From the NCBI RefSeq assembly GCF_900291955.1, contig NZ_OLMR01000008.1:20089-84088 (forward strand): DNA of 64,000 bases. The letters are read 5' to 3'. Under the pieces are notes generated by a model. The model saw only the letters and a list, made by a program, of their open reading frames with translations. It was not told where the DNA came from and did not search any database. Positions within the stretch are counted from its first letter, which is position 1. The number at the start of each line of letters is the position of its first letter. Both the position numbers and the translations under genes were made by a program. Below are positions 1-8,232 of the stretch, one piece after another. This stretch comes from Pseudoruminococcus massiliensis (GTDB lineage: Bacteria; Bacillota; Clostridia; Oscillospirales; Acutalibacteraceae).

Positions 1-384
1 TTCCTTATGCTTAGCGCCGTCGGCGGTTTCGGTAGCTGCCGTGTCAATGATCCACTCGCTGGCGATGTGAGCCGCAATATTGGCCTTATCGCCGCACTCG
101 CACTCATTCCAGTGATTGGTGTCGTCATACTTCCACTCGGTGCCGTAGCTGTGGGTATGAGCGCTGCCTGTTGCGGGGATCGGTGCGGTTTCAAGAACCT
201 TCTTGCAGACGGTGCATTCCTTATGCTTAGCGCCGTCGGCGGTTTCGGTAGCTGCCGTGTCAACGATCCACTCGCTGGCGCTGTGAGCCGCAATATTGGC
301 CTTATCGCCGCACTCGCACTCATGCCAGTGGTTGGTGCCGTCATACTTCCACTCGGTGCCGTAGCTGTGGATATGGCTAGGAGG
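1..384. repeat. Tandem 216-bp coding repeats
   Basis: Positions 1-168 and 217-384 are nearly identical with a period of 216 bp, which is 72 codons of the Cys-rich secreted protein. Each unit encodes an HSYGTEWKYD...HWHECECGDK-like module. More copies probably lie to the left of the window. The few mismatches suggest recent duplication or gene conversion. Confidence 0.85.
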
Positions 385-3300
385 CGCATCCTTATAGGTG
401 GCCTCGAGCTTCACATCATTGCCGGGCATGGTGAAGGTGGTAGTCGCCTTGGTGGCGTCTGCCAGAGTGACATTGCCCTCCAGCACGACCCACTTGTCAA
501 AGACCTTGCCTGCCTCCGGTGCGTCCGCCGTAACGGTCACAACGGTGTTCTGCGCGATCTTGTCCGTGATTGGTGTTCCTGCGGCAACGGAGGCCGTGCC
601 CTTGATGACCGTGACCGTGTACTCGGTCGCGGCTGGGCTTCTGACGAACCTTGTCTCGCCGCAGTCGGCGCGCTGGCAGGTGTAGAGAATCCCTTCGCTC
701 TTGCCCTGTTTTGCGGGTTTGCCGCCGTCCCAGTCGTGGCCGAGCTTATTAATGACATGACCGTAGCGGAAAATCTGTCCGCAGCCGGCTGTGCACTGCT
801 GGTCGCCGCTATAACCTGTGGTGGTGCATCCGGGCTTAACCACATTGATCAGCTTGGAGTTGCCGGCAATTTCGTGGAGGGACGGGGTAGAAACGCCCTT
901 CTGCGCGATCCTGTCGCACGCTGTGCAGTACTGGTTGCCGGAATAGCCCTTCTCGGTACAGGTCGCCGCTCTTACATCCCGCAGTTCAAATGGACCGCTA
1001 TGCCTGAAGTCGCCGGTCTCGCCCTTTACGGTGCCGCCGCAAGCCGTGCAGCGGTAGTCGCCCTCATAGGCGCGGTGTCGGCAGTCGCCCGAATTGACGT
1101 TATAGCGTTTGCCGCCATGGCTCGCGTCTGTGGTGGCCGAGTTGGACGTGCCGTAGTAGTACAGCGGCTGCAGTGGACCGGTATGACCGGCGTTTGCAGG
1201 GGGATAGATATCCGAACCGGCACTGATGACATAGCCGCAGTCTGCGCAGGCGGTGTCGCCGGTGTAGCCCTTGCGGTCGCAGACCTGTGCCTTCGCATTG
1301 AGCACCGTGGTGCCGCCGCTGTGGTCACAGCCTGCATAGACCGGCTCGAAGAAGAATTGGCCGCCGCCGGGTGCACCCATGGCGCTGAACGCCGGAATCG
1401 TGCAGCCCCACTCGAGCGCGGAGCCGTTGGTCACCAGCTTGAACAGGGTCTTCGCCTCGCTGGTATTCCAATTTTTATGAACCGATGCCATGCTGTCAGA
1501 CACGTTGTATTCGCGGAGATACTCCACCTTCCAGCCGATGGCCTTCTGACCGGTTCTCTCCTCGGGATAAAGCTTGATCTTGTCGCCGGGCTTGACAATC
1601 ATACGGGTTGCCCGGCCGTTTTTCACCGTCACAATGGCGGTATCCTTTGTCCAATCGCCGTCAATTTCCGTCTTTTTGTATTCGCAGACGCTGCATTCAG
1701 CTTCCATGCCGCCTTCGCCGCCTGTGGTATCGGGGTTTTCGACCACATTCCAGCGGCCCCAGCTATGGGGAACCATGATGAACTCCTCGCAGCCAGGTAT
1801 TTTGCACTTTTCGGGGTGTGCATAGTCGGACTCAAGGATGAGCTGCTCCACCGTCTTGGTCGAGCCGCCGATGTTGAAGGTATACTCATAGATACTGCCG
1901 AAGCCGGTGCAATCCCAGTTCCAGCCGTAATCATGGACATGGCTCTTCACATAAAGGGGATAGTCGCAGACGGTGCAGTAGAGCACATCGACCTTGCCGC
2001 CGCCTACCGCATCAAGGCTTCTGTCAAACGCAAATTTATGCGGGAAGATGCGCTCCTTGGTGCCGGTGGTCATATAATGCGCTTCGTATTCGCCTGCTTC
2101 GAACAGGCACGCAAGCTTGTGGCCCTCGCTTTTGCGAACGCCGCCCACGACACCGTTATGGGTAACCCCATGCTTATCGACCCAAGTGACATTGTATTTC
2201 GGCGTTCTCTCACTGTCGTCGGTGGGCACAGGCACACCCGCCTGCTTGTGGCTGTAGGCATGGGTGGCAGTCAGCTTTGCCTCCGCCGTTTTCATGGTGT
2301 CCGAAGGGTCACCCTTTCTGCCGATGACGCAGAAGTAGGAGTAGTCCTCCTGGCAGGCCTGGGTGGAAACCGGCATCTTCAGTGTGGAGGTCGTCACACC
2401 CGTGTAAAACCTATCCTCCGGCAGCTTGTAGGGCGCCGCCGTGGGAATCTCATTATTCTTCCGATACCACTGATAGGTCAGCTCGTCGCCCTTCAGGCTT
2501 CTTGCCGAGACAGAGAAGGTGATAGGGTGATTTTCATAGTACAGCAGGCCGTTTTCCGGCTCTTCGTTATAATCATCGTAGATGGAGGTCTTGCTCTTGA
2601 TGTCCCTCGGCTGGCGGGTGATAACGATGGAGCTGCCGCTGATGTAGCCGCAGATCTTGCACACGCCCTTGGCGTCATATTCATGGTTGGCAGGATTCAG
2701 CTTTTTGCCGTCGCAATAGCGGCAGGGGTGCCAGTGCTGCGTTCCGTCAGCCTCCCAGGTGGCGGAGGCTATGTGGGTATGCCCGGCGCCGGAATGCTCC
2801 GTCTTCAGATGATTCTCAAAATCAGAGTCGCTGAAGCACCAGTCGTCATGATCGCAGCCCATAGCTCTCACGGCATCGAGGCAGCAGTCCTTGCAGCGCT
2901 GATCGCAGCCGTCCTCGCAGGGATCGCTGTCGTGGAAGCACAGACCGCAGTCCTCGCAGAAGTGATCCGCATAGTCCGTATCCATTACGCACATCCCCTC
3001 GGAGCAGTCGGAGTTGCCTTCGCAGCACTCTTTGCACAGCTCGCAGGTTTCGCAGAACTCGTCCTCGTCCTCCTTATCCGCGACCCAGCCGCCGCAGCCC
3101 TGGCAGATGTGCTCGTCCCACTCGGCGCTTTCCACGCAGGTCTCGCCGTCCGGGCAGCCGCCGCCCTCGGAGTTATCACGGCAGCAGTCGATGCACAGAC
3201 CGCAGTCCTCGCAGCTCTCCTTGGCCAGCAGGCATTCCTCGCACTGCTCGCAGGACGTGTGGCAATCGACGCAGTGTATGACGCCGGTATCATCGTCGTC

Positions 3301-3804
3301 AACGCACTCGTCCACCGCACCGAAGCAGGCGTTACACAGCGAGCAGTGCATCGGGTCGCTGTCATCGTTTGCGCAGTCATCGCAGAAGCCGCAGGAGTCG
3401 CAGATGGTTATGGAGCAGCAGGGGCCCTTATAGCATTCGCCGCACAGCTGGTCATCCTCGCCGATGTAGCACTTGCCGCAGGTGGAGCAGTGCGTTTCCT
3501 CCATGCACTCCGCACACTTGTAGCACTCATCGCACCAATAGGCTGTATTGAACAGACACTCACCACAATCGTTGCAGTGGAATTCAGCGAAGCAGTCGGA
3601 GTTGCAGTCAACAGTGCAGAACCCGCAACCGTCGCACATATTCTCAGCCCAGTGGTAGTGGTCGCAGTATTCACAATCTTTGCCGTTGTCGTAGTCTTCC
3701 CAAAAGGCATGGGCGGGAACCGCCAGACTCGGCATCAGTGAGACCAACATCACAAGTGTCAACAGGACGCTGACGATGCGCCTTCGTGTATTTGTTTTTG
3801 TCAT
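1..3804 (-). CDS. Large secreted Cys-rich repeat protein, C-terminus beyond window
   Basis: The minus-strand frame is open for 1268 codons from an ATG at 3804 to the left edge; I checked every codon and found no stop. A strong AAGGAGG ribosome-binding site precedes it and the first 33 residues are a clear signal peptide (basic start, long hydrophobic run, AHA cleavage site), so the product is exported. Residues about 44-328 hold 60 cysteines in CxxC-type spacing like tandem small metal- or disulfide-bound modules. After that come an Ig-like stretch (about 400-480), scattered HxH/CxxC repeats with a C..KGY..C..C pattern, a divergent InlB B-repeat-like domain (about 1070-1145) and at least two 72-residue repeats. 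No enzyme domain was recognised; a cell-surface or matrix role is inferred. It lies 60 bp behind the pseudo-receiver gene and is probably cotranscribed with it. GC-rich relative to the core. Confidence 0.85.
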   Translation of the reverse strand, partial: MTKTNTRRRIVSVLLTLVMLVSLMPSLAVPAHAFWEDYDNGKDCEYCDHYHWAENMCDGCGFCTVDCNSDCFAEFHCNDCGECLFNTAYWCDECYKCAECMEETHCSTCGKCYIGEDDQLCGECYKGPCCSITICDSCGFCDDCANDDSDPMHCSLCNACFGAVDECVDDDDTGVIHCVDCHTSCEQCEECLLAKESCEDCGLCIDCCRDNSEGGGCPDGETCVESAEWDEHICQGCGGWVADKEDEDEFCETCELCKECCEGNSDCSEGMCVMDTDYADHFCEDCGLCFHDSDPCEDGCDQRCKDCCLDAVRAMGCDHDDWCFSDSDFENHLKTEHSGAGHTHIASATWEADGTQHWHPCRYCDGKKLNPANHEYDAKGVCKICGYISGSSIVITRQPRDIKSKTSIYDDYNEEPENGLLYYENHPITFSVSARSLKGDELTYQWYRKNNEIPTAAPYKLPEDRFYTGVTTSTLKMPVSTQACQEDYSYFCVIGRKGDPSDTMKTAEAKLTATHAYSHKQAGVPVPTDDSERTPKYNVTWVDKHGVTHNGVVGGVRKSEGHKLACLFEAGEYEAHYMTTGTKERIFPHKFAFDRSLDAVGGGKVDVLYCTVCDYPLYVKSHVHDYGWNWDCTGFGSIYEYTFNIGGSTKTVEQLILESDYAHPEKCKIPGCEEFIMVPHSWGRWNVVENPDTTGGEGGMEAECSVCEYKKTEIDGDWTKDTAIVTVKNGRATRMIVKPGDKIKLYPEERTGQKAIGWKVEYLREYNVSDSMASVHKNWNTSEAKTLFKLVTNGSALEWGCTIPAFSAMGAPGGGQFFFEPVYAGCDHSGGTTVLNAKAQVCDRKGYTGDTACADCGYVISAGSDIYPPANAGHTGPLQPLYYYGTSNSATTDASHGGKRYNVNSGDCRHRAYEGDYRCTACGGTVKGETGDFRHSGPFELRDVRAATCTEKGYSGNQYCTACDRIAQKGVSTPSLHEIAGNSKLINVVKPGCTTTGYSGDQQCTAGCGQIFRYGHVINKLGHDWDGGKPAKQGKSEGILYTCQRADCGETRFVRSPAATEYTVTVIKGTASVAAGTPITDKIAQNTVVTVTADAPEAGKVFDKWVVLEGNVTLADATKATTTFTMPGNDVKLEATYKDAPPSHIHSYGTEWKYDGTNHWHECECGDKANIAAHSASEWIVDTAATETADGAKHKECTVCKKVLETAPIPATGSAHTHSYGTEWKYDDTNHWNECECGDKANIAAHIASEWIIDTAATETADGAKHKE

Positions 3805-3864
3805 ACTATCATCTCCTCCTTAAAAATTATTTTGAAGATTTTTATGCGTTTTGTGTTGCCTGAT

Positions 3865-4251
3865 TTAAACACTGTCGATGACCGAAGCAAAATAGTTTTC
3901 GGATACCGAACCGAAGAGAAAAGCGTCTATCAGACCCTCGCGCTTTGCCTGCCGTACCTTTTCGGTCAACTCTCCGTCTGTATCGTCATCCACAAAGAGA
4001 ATGACCCGGCAGTTTTCCGTGTTCCGTTTTACCTTGTCACGGATTGCCATTCGTTCTTTGAACATCCAGGGCGAATACGCCTTGACCTCCATTAAAAGCA
4101 CATCTGGTCGATGCGTTTTGCACCACTCGGCGGTTGCGTCCGGCGACTCAGAAATCACAACTTGGCAATCGTCCAATTTTTGCATCAGCATTCGCTCCAT
4201 GGTGTGCGCATGGATATCGCTCTGAATGTCCAGAACGATTTTTTTCATCAT
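3865..4251 (-). CDS. Pseudo-receiver domain protein (phospho-Asp replaced by Glu)
   Basis: This 128-residue protein has the size and pattern of a stand-alone CheY-like receiver: hydrophobic first strand (KKIVLDIQSD), a central strand ending DVLLMEVKAY and a later strand RVILFVDDD. In normal receivers the central strand ends in the phosphorylated Asp (DVLLMDV); here it is Glu. By family knowledge such a change either mimics constant activation or removes phosphotransfer. No output domain is attached. Start: two adjacent ATGs follow a GGTGGTGA Shine-Dalgarno; the first is used here. It has its own promoter-like sequence and palindrome upstream and is followed 60 bp later by the Cys-rich secreted protein. 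The receiver assignment is moderate because the sequence is divergent. Confidence 0.65.
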   Translation of the reverse strand: MMKKIVLDIQSDIHAHTMERMLMQKLDDCQVVISESPDATAEWCKTHRPDVLLMEVKAYSPWMFKERMAIRDKVKRNTENCRVILFVDDDTDGELTEKVRQAKREGLIDAFLFGSVSENYFASVIDSV

Positions 4252-4295
4252 TCATCACCACCTTCTAAAAGCACAATCCTAATCTTACAGTATCT

Positions 4296-4340
4296 ATTGT
4301 ACGGATTTTTTTGGCGTTTGTCACTGGCACTTGTGCCAGT
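4296..4340 (-). promoter_or_regulatory. Promoter with overlapping palindromic operator
   Basis: On the minus strand GTGACA (4319-4324) and TACAAT (4296-4301) are separated by 17 bp, upstream of the pseudo-receiver gene. An 18-bp perfect palindrome with 8-bp arms, ACTGGCAC-TT-GTGCCAGT on the plus strand (4323-4340), touches the -35 box, as expected for an operator or activator site. The LuxR-type regulator encoded next door is one candidate ligand; this is inference. Confidence 0.5.
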
Positions 4341-4391
4341 AACAGAAGAAAAATCTCGATTTTTCCAAAAAATTTTTGCCTTTTGGGCGCG

Positions 4392-4422
4392 AAAAACCCC
4401 TTGACCGTACAGCCAAGGGGTT
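4392..4422 (-). terminator. Rho-independent terminator after response-regulator gene
   Basis: The arms AACCCCTTG and CAAGGGGTT form a 9-bp stem, followed on the minus strand by a short T run. It ends the three-gene sensor operon and separates it from the pseudo-receiver transcript. Confidence 0.8.
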
Positions 4423-4431
4423 CAGTTTTGC

Positions 4432-5061
4432 TTATTCGTCTTTTAAGGTGGTTACCATGAGTTTGTTTTCAATGGCGGTTGCAACCAGTGCTTCTCTGCT
4501 TTCAAAGCCGCCCTTTTCCACCATATCGTCCAGGTTCCAGCGAACGCCGTTTTTGGAAATGCCCAGCTTATCGGCAATTTCCTGATAGGTAAAGCCCTTT
4601 ATATAAAGGCGTAAGATGTATAACTGCCGGTGCGAGAAGGCATCGGACATCGTTCCCTCCATTTCAACGGCCGGAGCGATATCGGGGAAGACCTTTTCCC
4701 CTGCCAGGGTGCGCTTTACCACACTCATCAGCTCCTCTGTGCCGTGGTCCTTATACCACAGGCTGTCGGCAGCACCTATTTTGGCTCTTTGCAAAACTTC
4801 GGGATCGACAAGCGAGGTAGCCACAACGATTTTGATTTGCGGAAAAGCCTTTTTGATGCGCTCTGCGGCGGCAAGACCGGAGTGCTTATGCTGCGTCTGC
4901 ACATCCATAAGGACGAGCTTTACGGTGGCGTCGCAGTGCTTTTCCGCTTCAAAGGCGTCACGGAAAACGCCGACAAGATGAAACTCGCCGTCTGCCGCAA
5001 GACGATCGACAAAGTGCTTTTGGATGTATAAATCATCCTCTACAAGTATGGTGTTTATCAT
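4432..5061 (-). CDS. LuxR/NarL-family response regulator
   Basis: The 209-residue protein has an N-terminal receiver with the acidic pair D9/D10, phosphoacceptor D53 in LVLMDV, and the conserved Thr and Lys regions (VVATS, LWYKD). The C-terminal part (about 140-200) carries a LuxR-type helix-turn-helix (YQEIADKLGISKNGVRWNL). It is a DNA-binding transcription factor, expected to be phosphorylated by the kinase whose gene overlaps its start by 4 bp (ATGA). The target is unknown; the pseudo-receiver and secreted-protein transcript just downstream is the natural candidate. Confidence 0.9.
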   Translation of the reverse strand: MINTILVEDDLYIQKHFVDRLAADGEFHLVGVFRDAFEAEKHCDATVKLVLMDVQTQHKHSGLAAAERIKKAFPQIKIVVATSLVDPEVLQRAKIGAADSLWYKDHGTEELMSVVKRTLAGEKVFPDIAPAVEMEGTMSDAFSHRQLYILRLYIKGFTYQEIADKLGISKNGVRWNLDDMVEKGGFESREALVATAIENKLMVTTLKDE

Positions 5062-6308
5062 AGGCTGATCTCCTTTGCGGGAATCGTAATCAGAAGAGCA
5101 AAGCGTGGATTGTGCGAAATATGCATTTCACCGCCGGAGCTTTCAATACTGCGGCGAAGCGTTGACAGGCCGCTGCCTTCCTTTATCGGCTCTGTGGGTA
5201 TTTTGCCGTTGTTGGTTATGGTAACATCATAGCGTTCGCCGCGCTGGGCAATGCGGATATATACCTCATTCCCGTCTGCGTGCTTGATGCAGTTGGTCAC
5301 GCACTCCTTGGCGGCAGCAACGGTCAGCTCCTCGGCTGCGGTATCACGAGGCAGGTAGCCATCGATTTTTACAGCCACGCCAAGCTGCTGTGCGGTTCTT
5401 TTTACCTCGTCCATTGTGCTGACAGAGGTGACACGGTTGCTTGCCAGCATACCGATGGCATTTTGCAGCGCCTCAAGCTTTCGCTCGGTATCCTCTCCGC
5501 TGTCTATGATGTCACGGATGGTCAGGAGGCTTCGCCCGATGGTGTCATGAATATAGACCTTTAGGTCAAGGCTTTCCTTTTCTTTGACATCGTCCTCCAT
5601 GCGAGCGTACATCTTCCTGAGCTTTCGATTGACTTCTGCCAGTTCTTCATTTATTTTCTCTTGCTTTTGGTAGCCGTTATACAGCTCGGTTACATTGTGC
5701 GCCGTTATCTGCTGCCAGCGGTCATCGCTGTCCACGGTGATATTTTGTGTGCGAAACTGCCAGACGGTCTTGTCGGGCAGGATGTAGCAATCATCCTTGA
5801 CGGTTACGGATCTGTCCGGCACGCTCAGGGCATTTTCCATATCGCTTTTGATTTGCAGCTCGTGGCCGCAAAGGGCAAAGGAGAGCCTGCGCATACGGTT
5901 GTTGCGCAGGATGATCCTGCCGTTCGGGTCGGCAAAGCAGATGCCCATAGGCAGTTTATCGGTTGCTTCCTTAATGGAGAACGGCGAGAGCTCGTTCTTT
6001 TTGCGGCGGTATTCCCGCGGCAGAGCAATGGCAAAGTGAACTGCCGCAAGGAAAATGGCAGTGGCAAATATCAGCCACGGTGCGCCCAGCAGAAATGCGT
6101 CCCCGATATTATCGGGATCTGCCTGGGAAACGGAGAACAGCAGCGGGATCATCACCGCCATAACCGCCAGACTCAGCAGGCTGCGCACCGGCTTATTGCT
6201 GCGAAGAAGCTGATACATAAACAGCCCGATTTCAAGGACGATCTCCACAAGCATGATAAACGGCAGCATAGTCTGCCAAAATTCAGAAAGGGAAGAAAAT
6301 GCACTCAT
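5058..6308 (-). CDS. Membrane sensor histidine kinase (HisKA_3/NarX-like)
   Basis: The 416-residue protein has about three N-terminal membrane segments (residues 15-95), a PAS-like linker (about 115-210), a coiled coil, a dimerisation/phosphorylation helix with H254 (VYIHDTIGRSLLTI) and a GHKL ATPase domain with the N box (ECVTNCIKHA, about 335-344) and a glycine-rich loop (EGSGLSTLRRS). It autophosphorylates on His and passes phosphate to the partner regulator. It overlaps both neighbours by 4 bp, so the sensor, kinase and regulator genes form one translationally coupled operon. Unlike the upstream protein, its catalytic motifs look intact. Confidence 0.9.
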   Translation of the reverse strand: MSAFSSLSEFWQTMLPFIMLVEIVLEIGLFMYQLLRSNKPVRSLLSLAVMAVMIPLLFSVSQADPDNIGDAFLLGAPWLIFATAIFLAAVHFAIALPREYRRKKNELSPFSIKEATDKLPMGICFADPNGRIILRNNRMRRLSFALCGHELQIKSDMENALSVPDRSVTVKDDCYILPDKTVWQFRTQNITVDSDDRWQQITAHNVTELYNGYQKQEKINEELAEVNRKLRKMYARMEDDVKEKESLDLKVYIHDTIGRSLLTIRDIIDSGEDTERKLEALQNAIGMLASNRVTSVSTMDEVKRTAQQLGVAVKIDGYLPRDTAAEELTVAAAKECVTNCIKHADGNEVYIRIAQRGERYDVTITNNGKIPTEPIKEGSGLSTLRRSIESSGGEMHISHNPRFALLITIPAKEISL

Positions 6309-7990
6309 TTCCTGTCACCTTCTTTCGCTTCAAATACAAGGCGCTGGTATTCCTCGTCATCCTCTTTTTCACAGCGGATACCGTCTCCGCTTACCAAAGC
6401 GGAAAGGTCGGCTTTGCAGCACACATTCAGGGACAAACGCAAGCCGTCTGCCTTTATGAGGCTTACTTGTATGCCTGTTAAATTCAAAATGTCGGCTTCA
6501 ATAACCGATTCATAAAAATCAAATACAGCGGTCGCCATTTTGCCGGAGAGCATGGAAAGAGACTCGTCCACATAGAGTGAGCTGCGGACGCCCAACAGCT
6601 TCAGCGTTTGGAGGGACTCATTGAAAGCACGGTGGAGTTCCGTTGCCGCTATTTTAATATCTCGGTCGGTAAGGAGCGTCAGATGCTTGCGGCGTTTAAT
6701 ATAGCTGCACAGCACGGCAATCTCGGCAAGGAGCGTTTTGGCACTGTCGGGATCGGTGCTTGAGATTCGGCGGTATTCCTTAGTGAGCTCCGCAATGCGG
6801 TCGATCTGCGTCTGCGTAGCGGAACGCAGGAGATCATACAGGCGGTTTTGTTCCTCCACCTTGCGGCGCTTGGCTTCACGCTTGTATTCATAATGGAGTA
6901 TTTCGTTCCTGTCGGCCAGCTCGTCTGCAAGAAGCTCGGAGTCCTCCTTAATGTCACGCAGAGCCGACACATCCTCTGTCCATACGGCATAGCCGCCGTC
7001 AATGGGCATGGTGTGAACGGTCAAGCCGCCCATCGTGACCGGGCTTTGCTCGGCTTTTTTCATCGTTTCCTTTGCGATAGGCGCAGTGTTTACAGCTGCA
7101 TACCGAACGGTAAAGTCCTTGTCGGTGATCTCTGCCGATGTGCCGACAGAGGAGGCAAACAAGTCCACATAACGGCTGTTTGAATGTATATATCCACAGG
7201 CGATGCAAAACTCAAAGGTCAGAATATACATCACACTTTGGAATGCGGCAATATCGCCGAACAAGTGGAGCAGCCAATCCGCACCCGCATAGTAAAGTAC
7301 ACTGTAAACAATCGCCAGCAGCATAGGAACAATGGGAAGAAAGTGGAGCCTTCCTTTTTGCACGCGGCATTTGAAAAACATAATTACGAGTGCGGCAAAG
7401 GCACACAGCACCTGCCAGCCCACAATAATGAAGTAACCTACCGAGTAGCCGTTGTTTTTGTCCGTCCACACGGCGGCGTCCTTCGGAAAGGTAAATACGA
7501 ATTGGTGCAGGTCATTTGTGAGCACGAGCAGAAGCAATGCGCCGGAGATGATCCACAGAACCGACATTCCCTTGGGGAATTTGTATTCGTCCGGCTTTCC
7601 CAATGACATAGCAATCAGCAGTGCCAGCATAGGCACAAACAGCATGGGCAGATAGAACAGATACCACAGGTAACGGACGGCGTCCGGCTGCCAAAATATA
7701 AAATACTTTGCCGAACGGACTACCATCCATATGATGAGCAGTACTGCGGTGACCGTCATAAACCTGCACACCTGCTTTTGCACGATCCGCTGGCGGACAG
7801 AAAGCCCCCAGGCGGCGAACAGACCGATATAGATAAAGCTGCGCAGATAGGAGAACAGCATCGGGTAGAAACTGCCCCTGCCCACAATTCGGAAGCAATA
7901 TGCCAGTATCACGGCAAGTACAGCGATGCCGCTTGTTATGATAGTATTCTTTTTCTGCTTGGTCATAAACAGGCCCCATTTCGCCTTCAT
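6305..7990 (-). CDS. Seven-TM sensor with degenerate kinase-like C-terminus
   Basis: The 561-residue protein has seven or eight hydrophobic segments in residues 17-270, a PAS-like stretch (about 285-350), a coiled coil (about 365-420), and a C-terminal 150 residues that resemble a histidine kinase dimerisation plus ATPase region. The expected H box and N/G boxes are missing (FDFYESVIEAD where an N box would be). This matches the histidine-kinase N-terminal 7TM group of Clostridia. It may sense a signal and work with the active kinase encoded next. Start: ATG at 7990 is used; ATG at 7966 (MTKQKK) behind GGGG is an alternative. A promoter lies just upstream. Confidence 0.8.
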   Translation of the reverse strand: MKAKWGLFMTKQKKNTIITSGIAVLAVILAYCFRIVGRGSFYPMLFSYLRSFIYIGLFAAWGLSVRQRIVQKQVCRFMTVTAVLLIIWMVVRSAKYFIFWQPDAVRYLWYLFYLPMLFVPMLALLIAMSLGKPDEYKFPKGMSVLWIISGALLLLVLTNDLHQFVFTFPKDAAVWTDKNNGYSVGYFIIVGWQVLCAFAALVIMFFKCRVQKGRLHFLPIVPMLLAIVYSVLYYAGADWLLHLFGDIAAFQSVMYILTFEFCIACGYIHSNSRYVDLFASSVGTSAEITDKDFTVRYAAVNTAPIAKETMKKAEQSPVTMGGLTVHTMPIDGGYAVWTEDVSALRDIKEDSELLADELADRNEILHYEYKREAKRRKVEEQNRLYDLLRSATQTQIDRIAELTKEYRRISSTDPDSAKTLLAEIAVLCSYIKRRKHLTLLTDRDIKIAATELHRAFNESLQTLKLLGVRSSLYVDESLSMLSGKMATAVFDFYESVIEADILNLTGIQVSLIKADGLRLSLNVCCKADLSALVSGDGIRCEKEDDEEYQRLVFEAKEGDRK

Positions 7991-8029
7991 TCGTTTTTGC
8001 TTACCCTTGGGTATAACTTTTCAGATTAG

Positions 8030-8058
8030 ATTATAGCATAAATCCGTCTATTTCTCAA
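8030..8058 (-). promoter_or_regulatory. Promoter of sensor/kinase/regulator operon
   Basis: On the minus strand TTGAGA (8053-8058) and TATAAT (8030-8035) are separated by exactly 17 bp, about 40 bp upstream of the 7TM sensor gene. This is a good housekeeping sigma-A type promoter. Confidence 0.7.
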
Positions 8059-8171
8059 CTGCTTCTTACGAGGCTTTGCACAAAAGCCACACTTTTTACC
8101 CCACAACAGAGAAAAAAGGTCGGTCTTTGACCTGCACAAGTCGAACCGATTCCATCTTATACTCTGTGTTG

Positions 8172-8232
8172 TGATATAATAAATTTGTAACACCTTGTTC
8201 GAGTAATATATTATAATATTACTCAAACAAGG
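8172..8232 (+). promoter_or_regulatory. IS promoter and hairpin in front of orfA
   Basis: An extended -10 (TGATATAAT, 8172-8180) is followed by a 17-bp inverted repeat with one mismatch (arms 8193-8209 and 8216-8232, loop 6 nt). The right arm ends inside the ribosome-binding site GGAGG (8231-8235). Such a hairpin could mask translation start in transcripts coming from outside the element, a known protection in insertion sequences; its role here is inferred. Confidence 0.5.

Noticed and set aside
7..3741. 1244-codon plus-strand ORF
   Set aside because: It has no ribosome-binding site or sensible protein features and lies codon-for-codon antisense to the minus-strand gene, which has RBS, signal peptide and Cys motifs. 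The open frame is a by-product of GC-rich TGC/GGC-type codons.
8026..8226. 66-residue minus-strand ORF between the sensor gene and the IS
   Set aside because: It covers the sensor promoter and the IS hairpin and is AT-rich without RBS.
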